Positions 1 to 12,389 of a stretch of 40,271 nt of DNA are shown one piece after another. Source of the stretch: Phallusia fumigata (taxonomy: Eukaryota; Chordata; Ascidiacea; Phlebobranchia; Ascidiidae); contig QXVZ01026964.1 in NCBI GenBank assembly GCA_008931825.1, positions 6,020 to 46,290 on the forward strand. The letters run 5' to 3'. The position numbers were made by a program, and so were the translations under genes. The notes below the pieces were generated by a model. The model had not been told where the DNA came from. It did not search any database and saw nothing but the letters and a program-made list of their open reading frames with translations. Within the stretch, counting starts at the first letter, position 1. The number at the start of each line of letters is the position of its first letter.

Positions 1-3000
1 TGATATTTTTGCAAGATATTGAGATGACTTTCGCGAAATGCAACGTCTGGTTCAAAACAAAAAATGGTTGATATATTTAACAGCTGTAACAGATTTGTAT
101 ACACCAAATATAAAAAATAAGGTGACAAAGGCTGAAGACTTGCAAACAGCAAGATGGGGTTGTTGCCTGACCCACATCAAAAATGGCGGCGTATAATAGC
201 CACTGCTCACAATAAACATTGCTTACCGAAGTTTGACAAAACTTGAGTATAAGATAAAATTGTTGTATATGTGAATGATTACTACCAGTGAATTTACAAA
301 AACAAACAAGAGTTTACATTGAGTACTTTGTTGTAGTATTATAATGTTGCCTTGAAATGGTTTAGTTTGTACCATACCGTTTCTGGTTTAAACTTCCGGA
401 TATATTTTGAGTTTGTTTTTATGCTAAGCTAAATAAAGTTTTTTACATGTTAGGAGGCCCACGAGGGTCATTGGGACATTTGAAATTTTATTTGTTTTTA
501 ATTTTGTCCATAAATTTTCACAAACTATTTTTGTGCGCAGATTATTTTAAGCAATCTCCTAAAAGGAAAACCCGTAAAATATATATTCGATTGTGAAGTT
601 AATGACCCAGAATATTAACATAAAGTCTATGATACGTTGTTAACGTTAACTTAATAGTTCTACAATGACAGCTTTAAATGAAATTAGATTATGTGTCAAA
701 AGGCTTCACTGGCTTAAATCGTTTTCAATAAGGTGCCGAAACCTCAAAATATTCTCTCATTTCCAATGGAATAAAAGCTTTTGGCTTAGACAGTATCACC
801 GGTTTTAGATTGACTAAACTTTCAGAATGTTGTTTTTTCGAAACTAATATTTTCGAATGATTGCCAAAAGTACAAAAAATATTACATTTGCTTCAAGTAT
901 TAAAACTAACGAATTCCTAATTTATCCCATCATAAATACCAGAGCGGTCAGCAGCTAATTTATACCATAAACCAAATAAAACTAGACCCAAGTATCAATA
1001 TAGAATATCCTCTCATGTATTTATTTTATATGTAAGATTGTTTACAAAAAGGAAATCCTTTCCAAGATCCACCATAGCATTTAAAACAAAACAAACAACC
1101 TGTTGTAAATAATCTGTTAAGCAAGCGTATTACGTAAAATAATTTAAACTGTACATGAAATACCGCATGATAGGTACAGGCAATCTTTACCAGCACTTTA
1201 TAAACATGCAAAGTTTTAATATTTTTACTAGGGCACTTTTTAACTTCTAAAACGATTGAAGTCGTTTTGCCCCTTTACCGAAGATCAGTGCAAGAGGCAT
1301 GTCAGTCCGTCAAGTGAAATACTGCACTGCTTGTGTGTTCTTTTCTAGCCTTGCTTAAAACAGATATTAAGTTAAGTTTTATTACAACTCGTTTATGACA
1401 TTAGCCACACAGATCTCATAAGGCACACATTGTCACTCACTTTAACACTAAGTTGTCAAAACAACAACATATAGTACATGGATTGCTGACTGTCGATTGG
1501 ATTATTGTAATGGCTGAATACTAAATATACCACAATGACGTCTTAGTTTTGCAGCGCAAAAAGTTGCTTGCTTGATGTGTTTTGAGCCAGATTTTAAACT
1601 CTTTTACCAGCAAACTGTAAACAGTGTTATCCCAACAAGATTTAGTTATTACATCACAGCCCACTTTGTTTCGCCGCCATAACCCGAACCTTCATAATAC
1701 ATCAGAACAAGTGAATTTTGCCGAGCTGTTTATCATAATTTTGCACATTTATTTTCATTACCAGATCAACTCTAACCTCAAAACGTTGGGAAGATTTCAA
1801 CAAACGTCTATAGCATCGCTGCATACAGCATTGCCTAACTAGTGCACTCCCGGGGTTTATTGTTTTCTGTTTTGCAAAAACAAATTATTAAGTGTATTAA
1901 AACATGCATAGATGCTATATATGTTATTTCTTAATCTACTTTTTTCTTTAAAACCAAATTTACGAAATATGTTTCCTTAGGATATTAAAACACTGAAGAG
2001 CAAAAATTAAACACTCCACGTTTATTCGAAACGATATTTTGCACACGGTCCGAACCAAAATGGAGACACAATGCTTCGCCATTTTTCAAAACATATTCTT
2101 GATATTTCATTGCCTCCCATTTTTTATCTTATTAAACTTAAACTGTAACAAAAATTCATCAACAGTCATACCTGCTATATTTCTTTGACCTGGATCTTCG
2201 AAATATTTTGTAGAACACTGTCGAGCCATTAATGTTTAAAACCATTGTTGTAAACGTCGCAACACTATTGTTGCCAACAGCAAAGCACCTTGACCTTGGC
2301 ACTGTGTCTGAGTTTTCAGACATTGAGAAATTATTTTTAACTGAAAGAAACGAGAGGGCCTTATCTTTACTCAAATCTCTGCATCGAGGCTCAAAAACAA
2401 CACAAATCAGCGGGCCAGGCGTGACAAATGATTGACAGCGATATATTGAGACTTGTTTATGGGTTGTGGAATTTCTGCTTTGTTGCTGAAGGCGGAAAGG
2501 TAAGATGGGACGAGTAGTGACCCCAGAACTATCTCGCTTTCGGCATCAGCTAAAAAGACTCGGAAAGCTTCGTGCAAATGGACTGCTAGCTTCAATTACG
2601 GGATCTAAGAAGCAACTGCTGCGCCTCCACTAGACAATGACGAAAATTGGACTTTAGGAAACTGGCATTGTCAATGTTAAGCGTAGCCGAGTGGTACACA
2701 CTTGTTATTTTGGAAAAAAATATTGCAATGTGCGTTTACCTAATACACAGTATTCAGCAGAAAAATCGGGATCAATTAGAATTTTTTGTTCGGGAAATAT
2801 TATGCATAACAGATACAATACGAAATTGTTAATGGCTTAATTATTTTTAGTGAAGAAAATTGGTTTGGGCGATGGAAAGTGAGGCGTTGGACAGCTAGAC
2901 CATGCTTACGTGATAACTGGTAGTACTGGTTTTACAGTTACTCAGCAAATTTTTTTAAATTACTTTGCAACAACCCCCGATTCAGTTGCTGTTGTTGCAG

Positions 3001-3741
3001 TTTATTAAATGCATTGAGCCAAGCATTCAATTTGGTTAAAAGGCATTTTTCAGCAATTGTCGTTTTTGTGACTTATTGAGTGTTGAAAGGTGACTTGTTG
3101 TCAATTTCTTTAAAATTTTCGGCAGGACAATTTTGTTGGTGGCCGTCACCCTTAAAACATTTTGAGACTAAAGTTGTGCTTTATCTTTAAAGGTAGATAA
3201 GATTTCTAGTGGGAATTTACCAGTGGCCAACTTCGATGCAGGGCCTGAACCCGGCCCCCAAGGAAGTTCAAAGGTTGCAGATAAGATCATTAACTGCGAT
3301 ATCTTAAACCTGTCTGGGTGTCCGAAATGACCAGCAGTCTTTTAAGTGGTAAGCAGCATTTTGGGAGTAAGCCTACTCTTTGGATTGTATTATTGCCTGC
3401 TCCCGCTAGGTTTGTTGCAAGCATTTGGGTTTATTGTAATTTTTAAAATAACGCTGGAAAATTTAATACATATTGTGATGGCAAAAATAGTGTAAAAGTT
3501 ATGATTCTGTAAATGACTGTTGAAACGTTGAAACGAAGCAGCGATATACTTTAGAAAATGTGGAACCGCCATTTTGTTAACATTTTGAAATATTTGAAAT
3601 TTTGGGAAAGCCATGGTTTACCGAATAAAAAAATAATAATTACAATTTTTGAACTCGATGACAACAAGCGTTACAAAATTTAAAAATAAAATAAAAATGC
3701 GCTAACGTTTATTACATTTGTTATAAGCACTAATTTCATGT
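1..3741. other. AT-rich stretch, no recognisable gene
   Basis: This stretch is AT-rich with only short open frames (60-75 codons), none of which I can relate to a protein family. The plus-strand frame at 2232-2435 is somewhat protein-like, but it has no convincing splice sites and I do not assign it. No rRNA, tRNA or long repeat is visible. It may be intergenic or part of a large intron. Confidence 0.5.
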
Positions 3742-4132
3742 GGATACGTAATGGCAAACTGAATCATGACTTTATGAAAACAAAATCTCAGACCGCGATT
3801 TCAAGATATTTCGAGTGCCAATTTTTCGCCCTGAAATGCGCACCTGAAAGAGGGATTACACGAAATTTTGTTGTATCGCAGCTAGCCAAGGGAACGGAGT
3901 GAGAGAGTAAATACACAGCACAGCACTGATGAGGATTTTTGCCCGGCAACGACCAGTTATCCTGCAACAACATGTTGATACAAACTTCCTTGAGCGAAAA
4001 GTGAAAATAAAACTGGCAAATGTTCGATGTGCAGCCATCCGATGGCGTGAATCGTCGCAACCCGAAGCTTTGCAGCATATCGTTCGATCACGTTGTTGTG
4101 ATTATTGCAAGTCCTCCTGTTGGTTTAGCCGA
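3742..4132. repeat. First copy of a 391-bp duplicated block
   Basis: This block is nearly identical to 5106-5497, which is a whole small contig bounded by N on both sides. I see about six substitutions and one indel between the copies. Open frames of 60-96 codons occur on both strands in both copies, but none is a family I recognise. The pattern fits two alleles of one locus placed side by side better than a biological tandem duplication. Confidence 0.9.
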
Positions 4133-4917
4133 TACGTCACCGACCGGTGTGTCACGTGGGAGTAGCGGGTCGATTTTGCTGTTGCGTTTTGCTGCGAGTG
4201 GCGGGTGGTTCGACCGGCAAAGTAAACAAGAATCCCCGGGACTACTTCAGTTCGGTGTGAAGCAGAACTGAACATATTTGCAGAGTGATTTTGTGATTAC
4301 GTAAAATCACCTGTAATGGATCGACGATTCCAGATGTCCGCTCCCCGTTTCAGTTATCACAACTCACAGTGCCATTTTTTTCGAACAATTCTTCTTCAGC
4401 TAATTCTCACGAATGATACAAGCGAGTTGCCAGCATATGATGGTGGTGTGATTGATGTGATTTGACATTTCGCTGCGTCTCCCAAGAAGACACTTTAGCC
4501 GATGCAGACCCCGTCCGGCACTTCAGCCCCACCAATCCGGCTTGACACACGAAGCCAAAACATTGATCTAAGAACGATAAGGGACGAGGAAGGGTGGAAA
4601 TGAAACAAACTCGCTCGTTACTGACCACGTGGGTCGACACAGGACACCAAAACTATGTTAGAAGTAGCCGCCAAAGATGACACCCGGCCGTCCAGTACTG
4701 TCTCGCCCTTTGAAATGAAGTGGTCAGCTGCTTCATGCAGCATTGGCTGTGGTATGGCGGTAATATTGACCAATTGCCTCACCGACTAAATCTGAGTGAA
4801 GGTCGGTAATAGCGTTATTTAAATAAAGGGTTTTAATTTGCCGTTGGTTTTGTGTGGCAATGCCAAACAATTTGCCTGTTTTTTCAAGAAAATACACTTT
4901 GTCCTGCAGAAAGCATT
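4133..4917. other. Gap between repeats, no gene recognised
   Basis: This is moderately GC-richer than the DNA to its left, and short frames run through on both strands. No splice-consistent coding exon or known domain was seen. It continues the unique sequence after the first copy of the 391-bp block. Confidence 0.4.
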
Positions 4918-5103
4918 CTTGCAATCATCATGAAAGAAGCGTTACTTCGTTTTAACATTGCTGTTTTCAGCGCTTTATGTAGGTGTGAACACTGAAGCCT
5001 GACAATTTATGGTTTACGTCTTGCAATCTTGCAATCATCAGAAAAGAAGCGTTACTTCGTTTTAACATTGCCGTTGCCAGCGCTTCATGTAGGTGTGAAC
5101 ACA
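4918..5103. repeat. 76-bp tandem duplication, period 110
   Basis: The segment 4918-4993 recurs at 5028-5103 with a few substitutions and a spacing of 110 bases. The second copy runs into the N at 5105. It may be a true two-copy tandem repeat that stopped contig extension, or a second allele's tail left on the contig end. Confidence 0.85.
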
Positions 5104-5104
5104 G

Positions 5105-5105
5105 N
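5105..5105. other. Assembly join (single N)
   Basis: A single unresolved base separates the repeat-ending contig on the left from a 392-base contig on the right. That contig duplicates 3742-4132, so the join does not represent continuous chromosomal sequence. Confidence 0.9.
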
Positions 5106-5497
5106 GGATACGTAACGGCAAACTGAATCATGACTTTATAAAAACAAAATCTCAGACCGCGATTTCAAGATATTTCGAGTGCCAATTTTTCGCCCTGAAA
5201 TGCGCACCTGAAATAGGGGATTACACGAAATTTTGTTGTATCGCAGCTAGCCAAGGGAACGGAGTGAGAGAGTAAATACACAGCACAGCACTGATGAGGA
5301 TTTTCGCCCGGCAACGACCAGTTATCCTGCAACAACATGTTGATACAACCTTCCTTGAGCGAAAAGTGAAAATAAAACTGGCAAATGTTCGATGTGCAGC
5401 CATCCGATGGCGTGAATCGTCGCAACCCGAAGCTTTGCAGCATATCGTTCGATCACGTTGTTGTGATTATTGCAAGTCCTCCTGTTGGTTTAGCCGA
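5106..5497. repeat. Second copy of the 391-bp block (isolated contig)
   Basis: The block is bounded by N at 5105 and 5498 and matches 3742-4132 along its whole length. Because the entire contig is a divergent copy of nearby sequence, it is probably the other haplotype and not extra genomic content. Confidence 0.9.
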
Positions 5498-5498
5498 N
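5498..5498. other. Assembly join (single N)
   Basis: A single unresolved base between the small duplicate contig and the contig that carries FoxE. Confidence 0.9.
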
Positions 5499-6801
5499 GT
5501 AAAGTCAATTTTTAGCAAACCAGAGTTTTATGCGCTACTAAACCACCATACTGCTTTTTGCTCAGATATCGGCGGTCAAAAATATTTTTTTTGCAAAATA
5601 AAATTTTAAACTTTACAAAATGTTTAATTGTTTTGCGGCATCCCCAGCATTGCGCAGTCAATGGGCTGTAAAACTATGCTATCAGTCGATTGACCAAGAC
5701 CCCCACCAAAGGTCAGTAACAATTTGAAAACAACAATGGCCTATTTCGTACCTTTAATTTACTGACCACCTAAACGTGTAGGATCTTTGTACTTCCTTCA
5801 ATTTTACCTAAACAATCGACTGAGAGGAAAGTTTGCAATCATGCAGAAATTTTACGTATTTATTCCAACTGAGGTGCAACACCAAAACGGTACTACATTA
5901 CGTAAATGCAAGCACTAAGAGCATTGCGCTAATTGGATATGACTACACAAAAGACGCAGCATTTGCTGCATGTTACAAACGGTCAACAAACAGGCAAATA
6001 AGGATAATAATGACAAGAAGTGATAGAAAAACCTTTGCGAAATTTGCTCACATAGTGTTGGGCAATGTATTAAATTATATCCACGATTATTCAAGGACGT
6101 GTCGCTGCGACTTTGTAAAAACAAATCTTTTGCACAAAGGCAGGTGAGGTAGACATTGTTAAACAATTTGACAGACGGTTTCAAGCGTTTGGTAGATGTC
6201 TTGGGGTCAAAAATCTCTGGTTGGTGCATGGCACATGCATAAAGTTTTACCTTTAAAGTTTGTCAAACCTTTGTAGTGTTTTAAAAAGGTAACACGTCCA
6301 TCAATAAAACACTTCTGTGTTTTCAGGGTTTACGTTCATACATAAGTATGACTGGGTGGTGAATACGTTTTTGTATGTTTGGAAATTAACGCCACCATTT
6401 GATCTTTACACCTTTTCACTTATCAGGAACGCACGAGCGTGATCAATAGAAATACCACATTGACATAACATTACTTGAGCTTGACACAACAGCATCACAA
6501 AACCTTTTCAAAAAACGTAGTGAAGGAAAAAACAAAATGGCCGCCCGGCATAAACAAAACATTTTGTCGTCTCTTGAATGGCTCGTCACCCCACGGTGAT
6601 TTTGCTTTTAGTACGTTAAATATTGAGTCCTAGCATACATTTGTTTGCGTCTTTAATTGACAGCAATTTAAAACACTGAGCAACATATAGTTTTATCGAC
6701 AGCTCGGTCCGGTTCTGTTCGGAATTCAGGAGGATTCGGGTCGTATTCAGACGAGTCTTATTCGAAGGTTTGCAGGTGTGTTGTATTCGGAACAAAACTG
6801 A
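5499..6801. other. FoxE downstream region, no other gene
   Basis: This AT-rich DNA lies 3' of FoxE. Frames of 104 codons overlap antisense at 5833-6229 but resemble no family I know. On the FoxE strand an ATTAAA-type poly(A) signal (plus-strand TTTAAT at 6652-6657) lies about 145 nt beyond the stop. That is a plausible but unproven 3' end. Confidence 0.4.
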
Positions 6802-9800
6802 CTATATGGTAGGAATATACCGCTCAAATCCACTGTAACCCGCAGCCGACGATCTCATGTACGGGTTGTTAGATAGACCGTTAATTTGAGTTGGCGATTG
6901 TAGGCTTCCAAACTCGCTTGCGAAGCCGGCAGCGGAGGCGCCCTCGCCGTGATAATGGTGAACGGGGCTCGAGAAGGTGCCGGGGTACGAAGCTTTCATT
7001 GGCAGGGATCCGAGCCGCTGATTACCGCCTCCGATGTAGGAAGTTGTCGATGTCGCACAAGCCGAATATGCCGGCACGTTCATTGCGAGAGTACCGGGCG
7101 AAGTACCGTGAAAGGAGTAAGGCGAGACTGCGTTCGGTGACGCACCGGCTGCGCTGCTTGGCATTCCCCTTAGGGACGAAGCGCCCATTGCTGATGTGTA
7201 CCCATTCGATGGACTCAGGTTGCTGTGGAGTGCTGGGGTCGCTTCGTGACTCTGTGAATTGCTCGTTACAGCCGAATCGCGTTCAGGGTGAATCATTGCC
7301 GGATTAGGCACAGGCGGATTAAGGCCGTCGCTTCTGTTCGATTCCAAATACAGCGAGCTCGACATCTCGCCCGCCGCCACCTCGCCTGGTCTGCTTGGGT
7401 GGCCGATAATGTTCTCAATGCTAAACATTCGGGGATTTGCCGTTGTGGGCGATGCCATTGGTGGTGGGTAGTGCGTGAGCATTTGGTGGGGCACGGGGCC
7501 ACCTACAGAATGCATTATGGGCGACAAATAGTTGCTGGTCATCATACCATGTTGTGGGTAGTAAGTGTTAGATGACGGATGAGGAGGCCCATATGCCTTC
7601 ATTACATTAGTTGGGGTAAATGCACTCTGGTCTTGCATATAGGTATTCAGCAAGGCCTTCTCTGATTCTGAGCGCTTAAACCGCTTTCGACGTCGCAGGA
7701 ACGAACCGTTGTCAAACATGTCTTCGGCAGCAGGGTCCAATGTCCAGTAATTGCCCTTGCCAGGCTTTCCGGGTTCGCGGGGCAACTTTATGAAACAATC
7801 ATTTAGAGTTAGATTGTGGCGGATCGAGTTTTGCCATTTCTTGTTCTGCTCGCGATAGAATGGAAAACGCTCCATGATGAACTTGTAGATGTGTCCTAAA
7901 GTAAGTTTTCGCTCAGGAGAGCTTGCTATGGCCATTGAAATTAGGGCAATGTAGCTGTAAGGCGGTTTGCCTCGCTGAATTGGTCGCTTGCGGCGTCTGC
8001 CGGAACTGGTAGTCGTCACAACATCAGCTTCACTAGGTTTAGATTCACTTGGGGTGGAATCGCAACACTGGTTTTTATGACTGTTCTGTTTTTCGTCTTC
8101 GTCGCCAGTTTCAGCAAGCAAGCCATCGTGCTCGCTCATGCTGCAGTCACTCTCCTTGGGGACACCGACATCAAGTTCACGGTTCTCCTCGCTCATATCG
8201 CAATTCGATTCCTGGTTGAGCGATTCTGCTGAATGGTGACTTGCGCAAACGCGTTCCTGGGCCCCAGTCACAAGCGGCGATTCATGGTAAGAATGATAAT
8301 TTGCCTGTTCTGCTGTAGGTTGTTGCTGCATCGGGCCGTCTTGCTGGTAGGCAGTAACGCACGAAGGAGATGGTATGTTTTCGCTGCAACTCGCGCCGCC
8401 AATCTGGCATGAGTCGGCCTGCTGCGGTTGGTGGGCCGATGGTGGTGGCGCCAGGCTGCGTGCTGCAAAGGGTGATGTCAAGTGAGTCTGCATTTGCACA
8501 TAATGCCGATCGATCATGTTAGAGCCGGAATGGGTGAAATGATGTTGCCCGGCAAAATTATGACCATGGTAGTGCGGGTATGATGTGAGCGAACCAACGA
8601 CCGAAGATGAATGCTGGGTGCTGTTTTGGTGATGACTTGGGACTGCATGTATGTGTGGGTTCGGGTGATGAACTCCTTGGACCTGTCAAAAATAAAACAA
8701 TTTCAGATGTATTTTTTTATTCATTTGTGGTTGGCAGAACCTTGCCTGACTGGTGTATGCTCATAGTGAGTCAGTCTGTTTTACTAGATGTAATTTCGTA
8801 AAATTGTTTATTATTTGTTGAGTTATTTTAATTCATTTCAATGCATCGGTAACAGAAGAGGGATTAAAATCACCCTGTGAATAATTTTACAGTTTCAACG
8901 ATAGCGTTGTAATTTTTATATCATTAAAAAATTCGTATAGTTAATAACTATTGTGGGGAGACCAATTTTAGTACACTTCGTAAGCAACATTCTGGCACTC
9001 AGAGTCGAAAACTAAAACTGGAAAGTCTCGTTACACATGTCGTTAAATATTATTTATTGAAACCCGAAGTGTATGTGTAACCGTCTAGAGAAAAAACACT
9101 TTTAAAGGCTCAAACAAGCGTGAAGAATTTTAGTTGATGCCAAAAAGGCAACGACACAAACGTCACAAACAGTTTTCATTTGTCTACGATTATTATTTTC
9201 CACTCGTTAGTTTATGCATAGTACCCCAGTAATTTTTCAAACTTGCAGAAAAATGTAGTTTGTTTTCCAAGACGTTATTTAATTTTTTTAAACCAAAATG
9301 ACCAAGCTTTTTGTGGAACGAATAGATTTTATCCTTGCAATGCACCCGCTCATTTCTTTGAAGCATTTGAAATGCTCTAGTGCATTGTGAAACTCTGAAA
9401 AAAACAAGGCCGCTAATCTGGGATTCGGTTTCAACCACAAAGCCAGTTACTTTGGCAGTAGAGACAACAACAATGAAAACGCAAACAGCACTTCATTCGT
9501 GTAAACAAGCCTTTGTAAATAAAACGAAACCATTGGGATAGTTTTAAATGGAAAAAATCAGGTGTTGGTAGATAAAGTATCGGTTGTATTATAATTTTCT
9601 CGTTTAATGTGAGAAAGCTATTCTGGCAATAAAAAATTTGTATTGTGGTCTTTACCAAAGCTGCTAAATTAAGTATTGATCTGCACAAATGATAAGTTAC
9701 TTTGCACGAATTAGGTATTTACACAAATGTTTATTTGATACAAGCATTTACTGTGTAAATCTTACCTCGGGATAATAAGTCAGCATTATCTTCGCTTCAC

Positions 9801-12373
9801 GATTTCAAATTTTGAAACAAATTTTATATGTTTTGAACTGCTCAAACCGTTAGAATAAACAGGTTTCACGTAACTTACGTTTTAAAATATTTTTTACCAT
9901 AATAGATTTTCTAAAATAGATGATAAATTTTCAGTTTGCATACATGATGGAATGTCAGTGGTTGCCTAGATGTTTATAAAACTGACATCTTCCCCGCGTT
10001 AAGGTAATAGTAAATTAAAATTGATTACATTCAGTTCAATTTAATTACTGAAACCCTAAAACTATCGCAGATGAATTGATACTACACCTTGTCATCTTAA
10101 CTACTTAATATGCCTTTGTCTGATTAATTCAGTTCAAATACGAACATGTTAAATTAATTACTAAATATTTTTAAATTTTGATTGGCCGAACTTTTTTCAA
10201 CCTGTAGTAAATATCATGTGAAGAAAACGGAGCACTGTCTTACAACACATTAAAAGTTTTGTGTTTACCCTCGCAGTACTACAAAACTCTTCCTGCCCAA
10301 TAAGCGCCGCCATTTTCTCACGCTCATCTTATCATATAGCAAGTGCATCTGAATATTTCTAGTTGGTCGTGTTTAATAAATGTATGCCTGATATTTGCGA
10401 CTTTCATACATTTTCGTTTGCATCGACACTTAGGTCAAAAGCTTTTATTTGACAGGTAACTTGGCAAACACTACCTGGCGCAAACCTTCACTTGTGATCA
10501 CGTGAGGGTATTAAGCATCAACAACTGCGTGAAACTCTCAAATCACTGACCCCACTCGCATGCAAATCAGTTGTGTTGAATGACATGTGTTCTAATTACA
10601 ACTGGTCTGCAAACGGCATCGACTTGCTTAAGACAGGCGCAGTCCTGCTGTTGACGCGGGGAAAGTCTACCTGCTTTGACGGCGGACCCCTAACTACGGC
10701 ATCTTGAGACGCACCACTCAAACAGGTACCGTCTCGCCTGGTTGCCAATCACTCGTTTTCGCCCCTTTTTCCCTCTACGTTTTTGCGGGGCCAGTTTACC
10801 CACACACCGCGTTTAGCAGTGTAATATAAGGGCTGAAACAAAAAATCGCCCCGAAAAAGTCGTGACGTTGGCATCAATATATTTGTTGAAGGACTTCATG
10901 AAGTCATGCATGCCAGTTCGTTTGTGTGCCAGCAGTTATGAAATGACGCCATTTTCAAAAACGCACCCTTAGCGACTTTATGGTCGCATTTTGTACATGC
11001 GTTTTGTTCTTAGTTGTATTTTCTCATGTGATTAGGTTTTCCTTTGAAAAAAGAACCGAGCACATGTTTGCAAAATATTGTACTAAACTTACCGCGTTTT
11101 TGTTTATTTCGTTTGACTGATTTCCACGTTGCACGATCATAGCGAATTTCTCTTCAGAAATGTCGTCGTGACCGGGGCTTGAGCGAGAATCTCTTTGTCT
11201 CAGTGTCAGGGGAGGCAAACTTATACCTGGCAATGGAGTTGAAATTCCCGGTTCGTTAGTCGATTCCTTGACCTCGTCGGTTTTTTCGTTTTTGGTCTTG
11301 AACCCGTTGTTTGCTGCGTCAGATTTTGTGTATCTTTCGTGACCAAACAAAGGATAAAGACTAGTTTCGCTGGTAAATGATGTCAGCTCACTTTCACTTG
11401 ACGAATTTATCCTTGGGACATCGAACTGGTGACTTTGTACCGGATAAACAACCGGCCCAGGCGGGTGCAAAAACGTTTGGAAATTGCTTGTTTCGTGACT
11501 AGAGAATTGATTTGGATTTACAGGGTAGGGACCTGCAGAGACTAGAGTTTGTCTTTTCACGTCGTCCAGAGCAAATTGAGCAAACAGTCCTGCTTCTGTT
11601 GGTTGGGGATGAACACCTAGCGCCGAACTTTGATCGTGGTTTTTAGGGGTTAATAGGGGAACAAGCTCAGGCGGGGCGTGGTCTTTCGTCACGTAATCAT
11701 AGAACGAACGTTCGTCTGAAACAAAAATGAAATACTAGTCTTTCGTATACCACACAGTGTATTTAACATTACCACGTACATAAAAAATTTGCTTTAATCT
11801 CGTGGCATCCAATCGCAAAACTCCATAATGTTTAGTCACAAGCCTAAATTTTATCAATGATTGTTTGTTTCGTTTAATGTATTGAAGATAACAACTGACT
11901 GACTATGTTTTAATTAGTTTTGGGAAGGAAGGTTTTTTTTACTGCTTCAAAGTTAAAAATACAAACAATGATCGTCAGTTTAAACCCTGTTGTCATAAAT
12001 ATAATATCCATTAGAGGAATACTGTTTTGCTAGATAAAATAGAGCAAACTTACATATGATACAATGCAAGCTTAAGACAGCAACCCGAAAAAACAGGTTA
12101 CTTACCGTTCAAAACTCTGCGGTGAAAATCGCTGGAGCTTCTTGCTTGTTCGGGACTAAGCACATTAAAGTCATTGTAACTGATTCGTCCTGATTCCTGG
12201 TTGTTCTTTACACCAACAAGTTCGGTCATATGCGGATTTTGCGATTTGAACTGGGCTTCTGTTGATGGACTGTCGCGTTCAACATCAACATGACGAACCA
12301 ACGGGCTTGGCGTGGACGCCGATTGGTCGTCAACACATTCACTTATCATGGAACGAGCAGTAACTGTTGCCAT
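6802..12373 (-). CDS. FoxE: FoxE-class forkhead transcription factor, three coding exons
   Basis: The exons are 12106-12373, 11093-11715 and 6802-8682. Donors are GTAAGT-like, acceptors end in TTTCAG and GACAG, and the phases match (268+623+1881 nt, 923 residues plus stop). The forkhead domain lies at about residues 535-633. It begins [14 protein letters not shown], contains [17 protein letters not shown] and ends in the basic stretch [10 protein letters not shown]. The pattern ERKLTLG-IYKFI-ERFPFYR with [17 protein letters not shown] is typical of FoxE, although the tail of the domain also resembles FoxD. The protein should bind DNA in the nucleus. In chordates FoxE genes act in thyroid or endostyle development. 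Vertebrate FOXE1 is about 370 residues, so the long Ser/Gln/Pro-rich N-terminus is unusual. The start ATG at 12373 is 16 nt after a pyrimidine-rich acceptor. A shorter product starting inside the last exon (ATG at 8517) is possible. Confidence 0.85.
7675..7971 (-). other. FoxE: Forkhead (winged-helix) DNA-binding domain of FoxE
   Basis: About 99 codons within the last exon. The helix-3 recognition motif [13 protein letters not shown] and the wing sequence [10 protein letters not shown] are intact. Basic clusters flank the domain on both sides (GRRRKRP before, RRRKRFKR after) and would serve as nuclear localisation signals. No frameshift or stop interrupts it. Confidence 0.95.
8683..11092 (-). 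other. FoxE: FoxE intron 2 (2.4 kb)
   Basis: This large intron is mostly AT-rich but holds a GC-richer block near 10.48-10.85 kb. The block contains a TCACGTGA E-box palindrome (10498-10505), a CCAAT motif (10745-10749) and a TATAAG on the plus strand (10825-10830). It is a candidate cis-regulatory region. No coding exon was recognised inside the intron. Confidence 0.7.
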
Positions 12374-12389
12374 ACTCAATCTGAATGTT
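12374..12389 (-). promoter_or_regulatory. Acceptor and very short leader before FoxE ATG
   Basis: On the minus strand a T-rich tract ending in ACTCAG lies 16 nt before the FoxE start codon. Either an upstream 5'-UTR exon is spliced here or a spliced leader is added in trans. A possible upstream minus-strand exon at about 14185-14250, with acceptor TCTTACAG and donor GTAAGTTT, could supply a cis leader. Confidence 0.5.

Noticed and set aside
2232..2435. 67-codon plus-strand frame with a start ATG
   Set aside because: Protein-like in part but too short, overlapped by an antisense frame, and without supporting exons.
3788..4271. Open frames of 60-96 codons within the duplicated block
   Set aside because: They occur on both strands and in two or more frames and match nothing known. 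Their repetition at 5165-5515 comes from the allelic copy and is not evidence of selection.
5833..6229. 104-codon frames on both strands
   Set aside because: They mirror each other and show no domain, splice sites or homology I can recognise.
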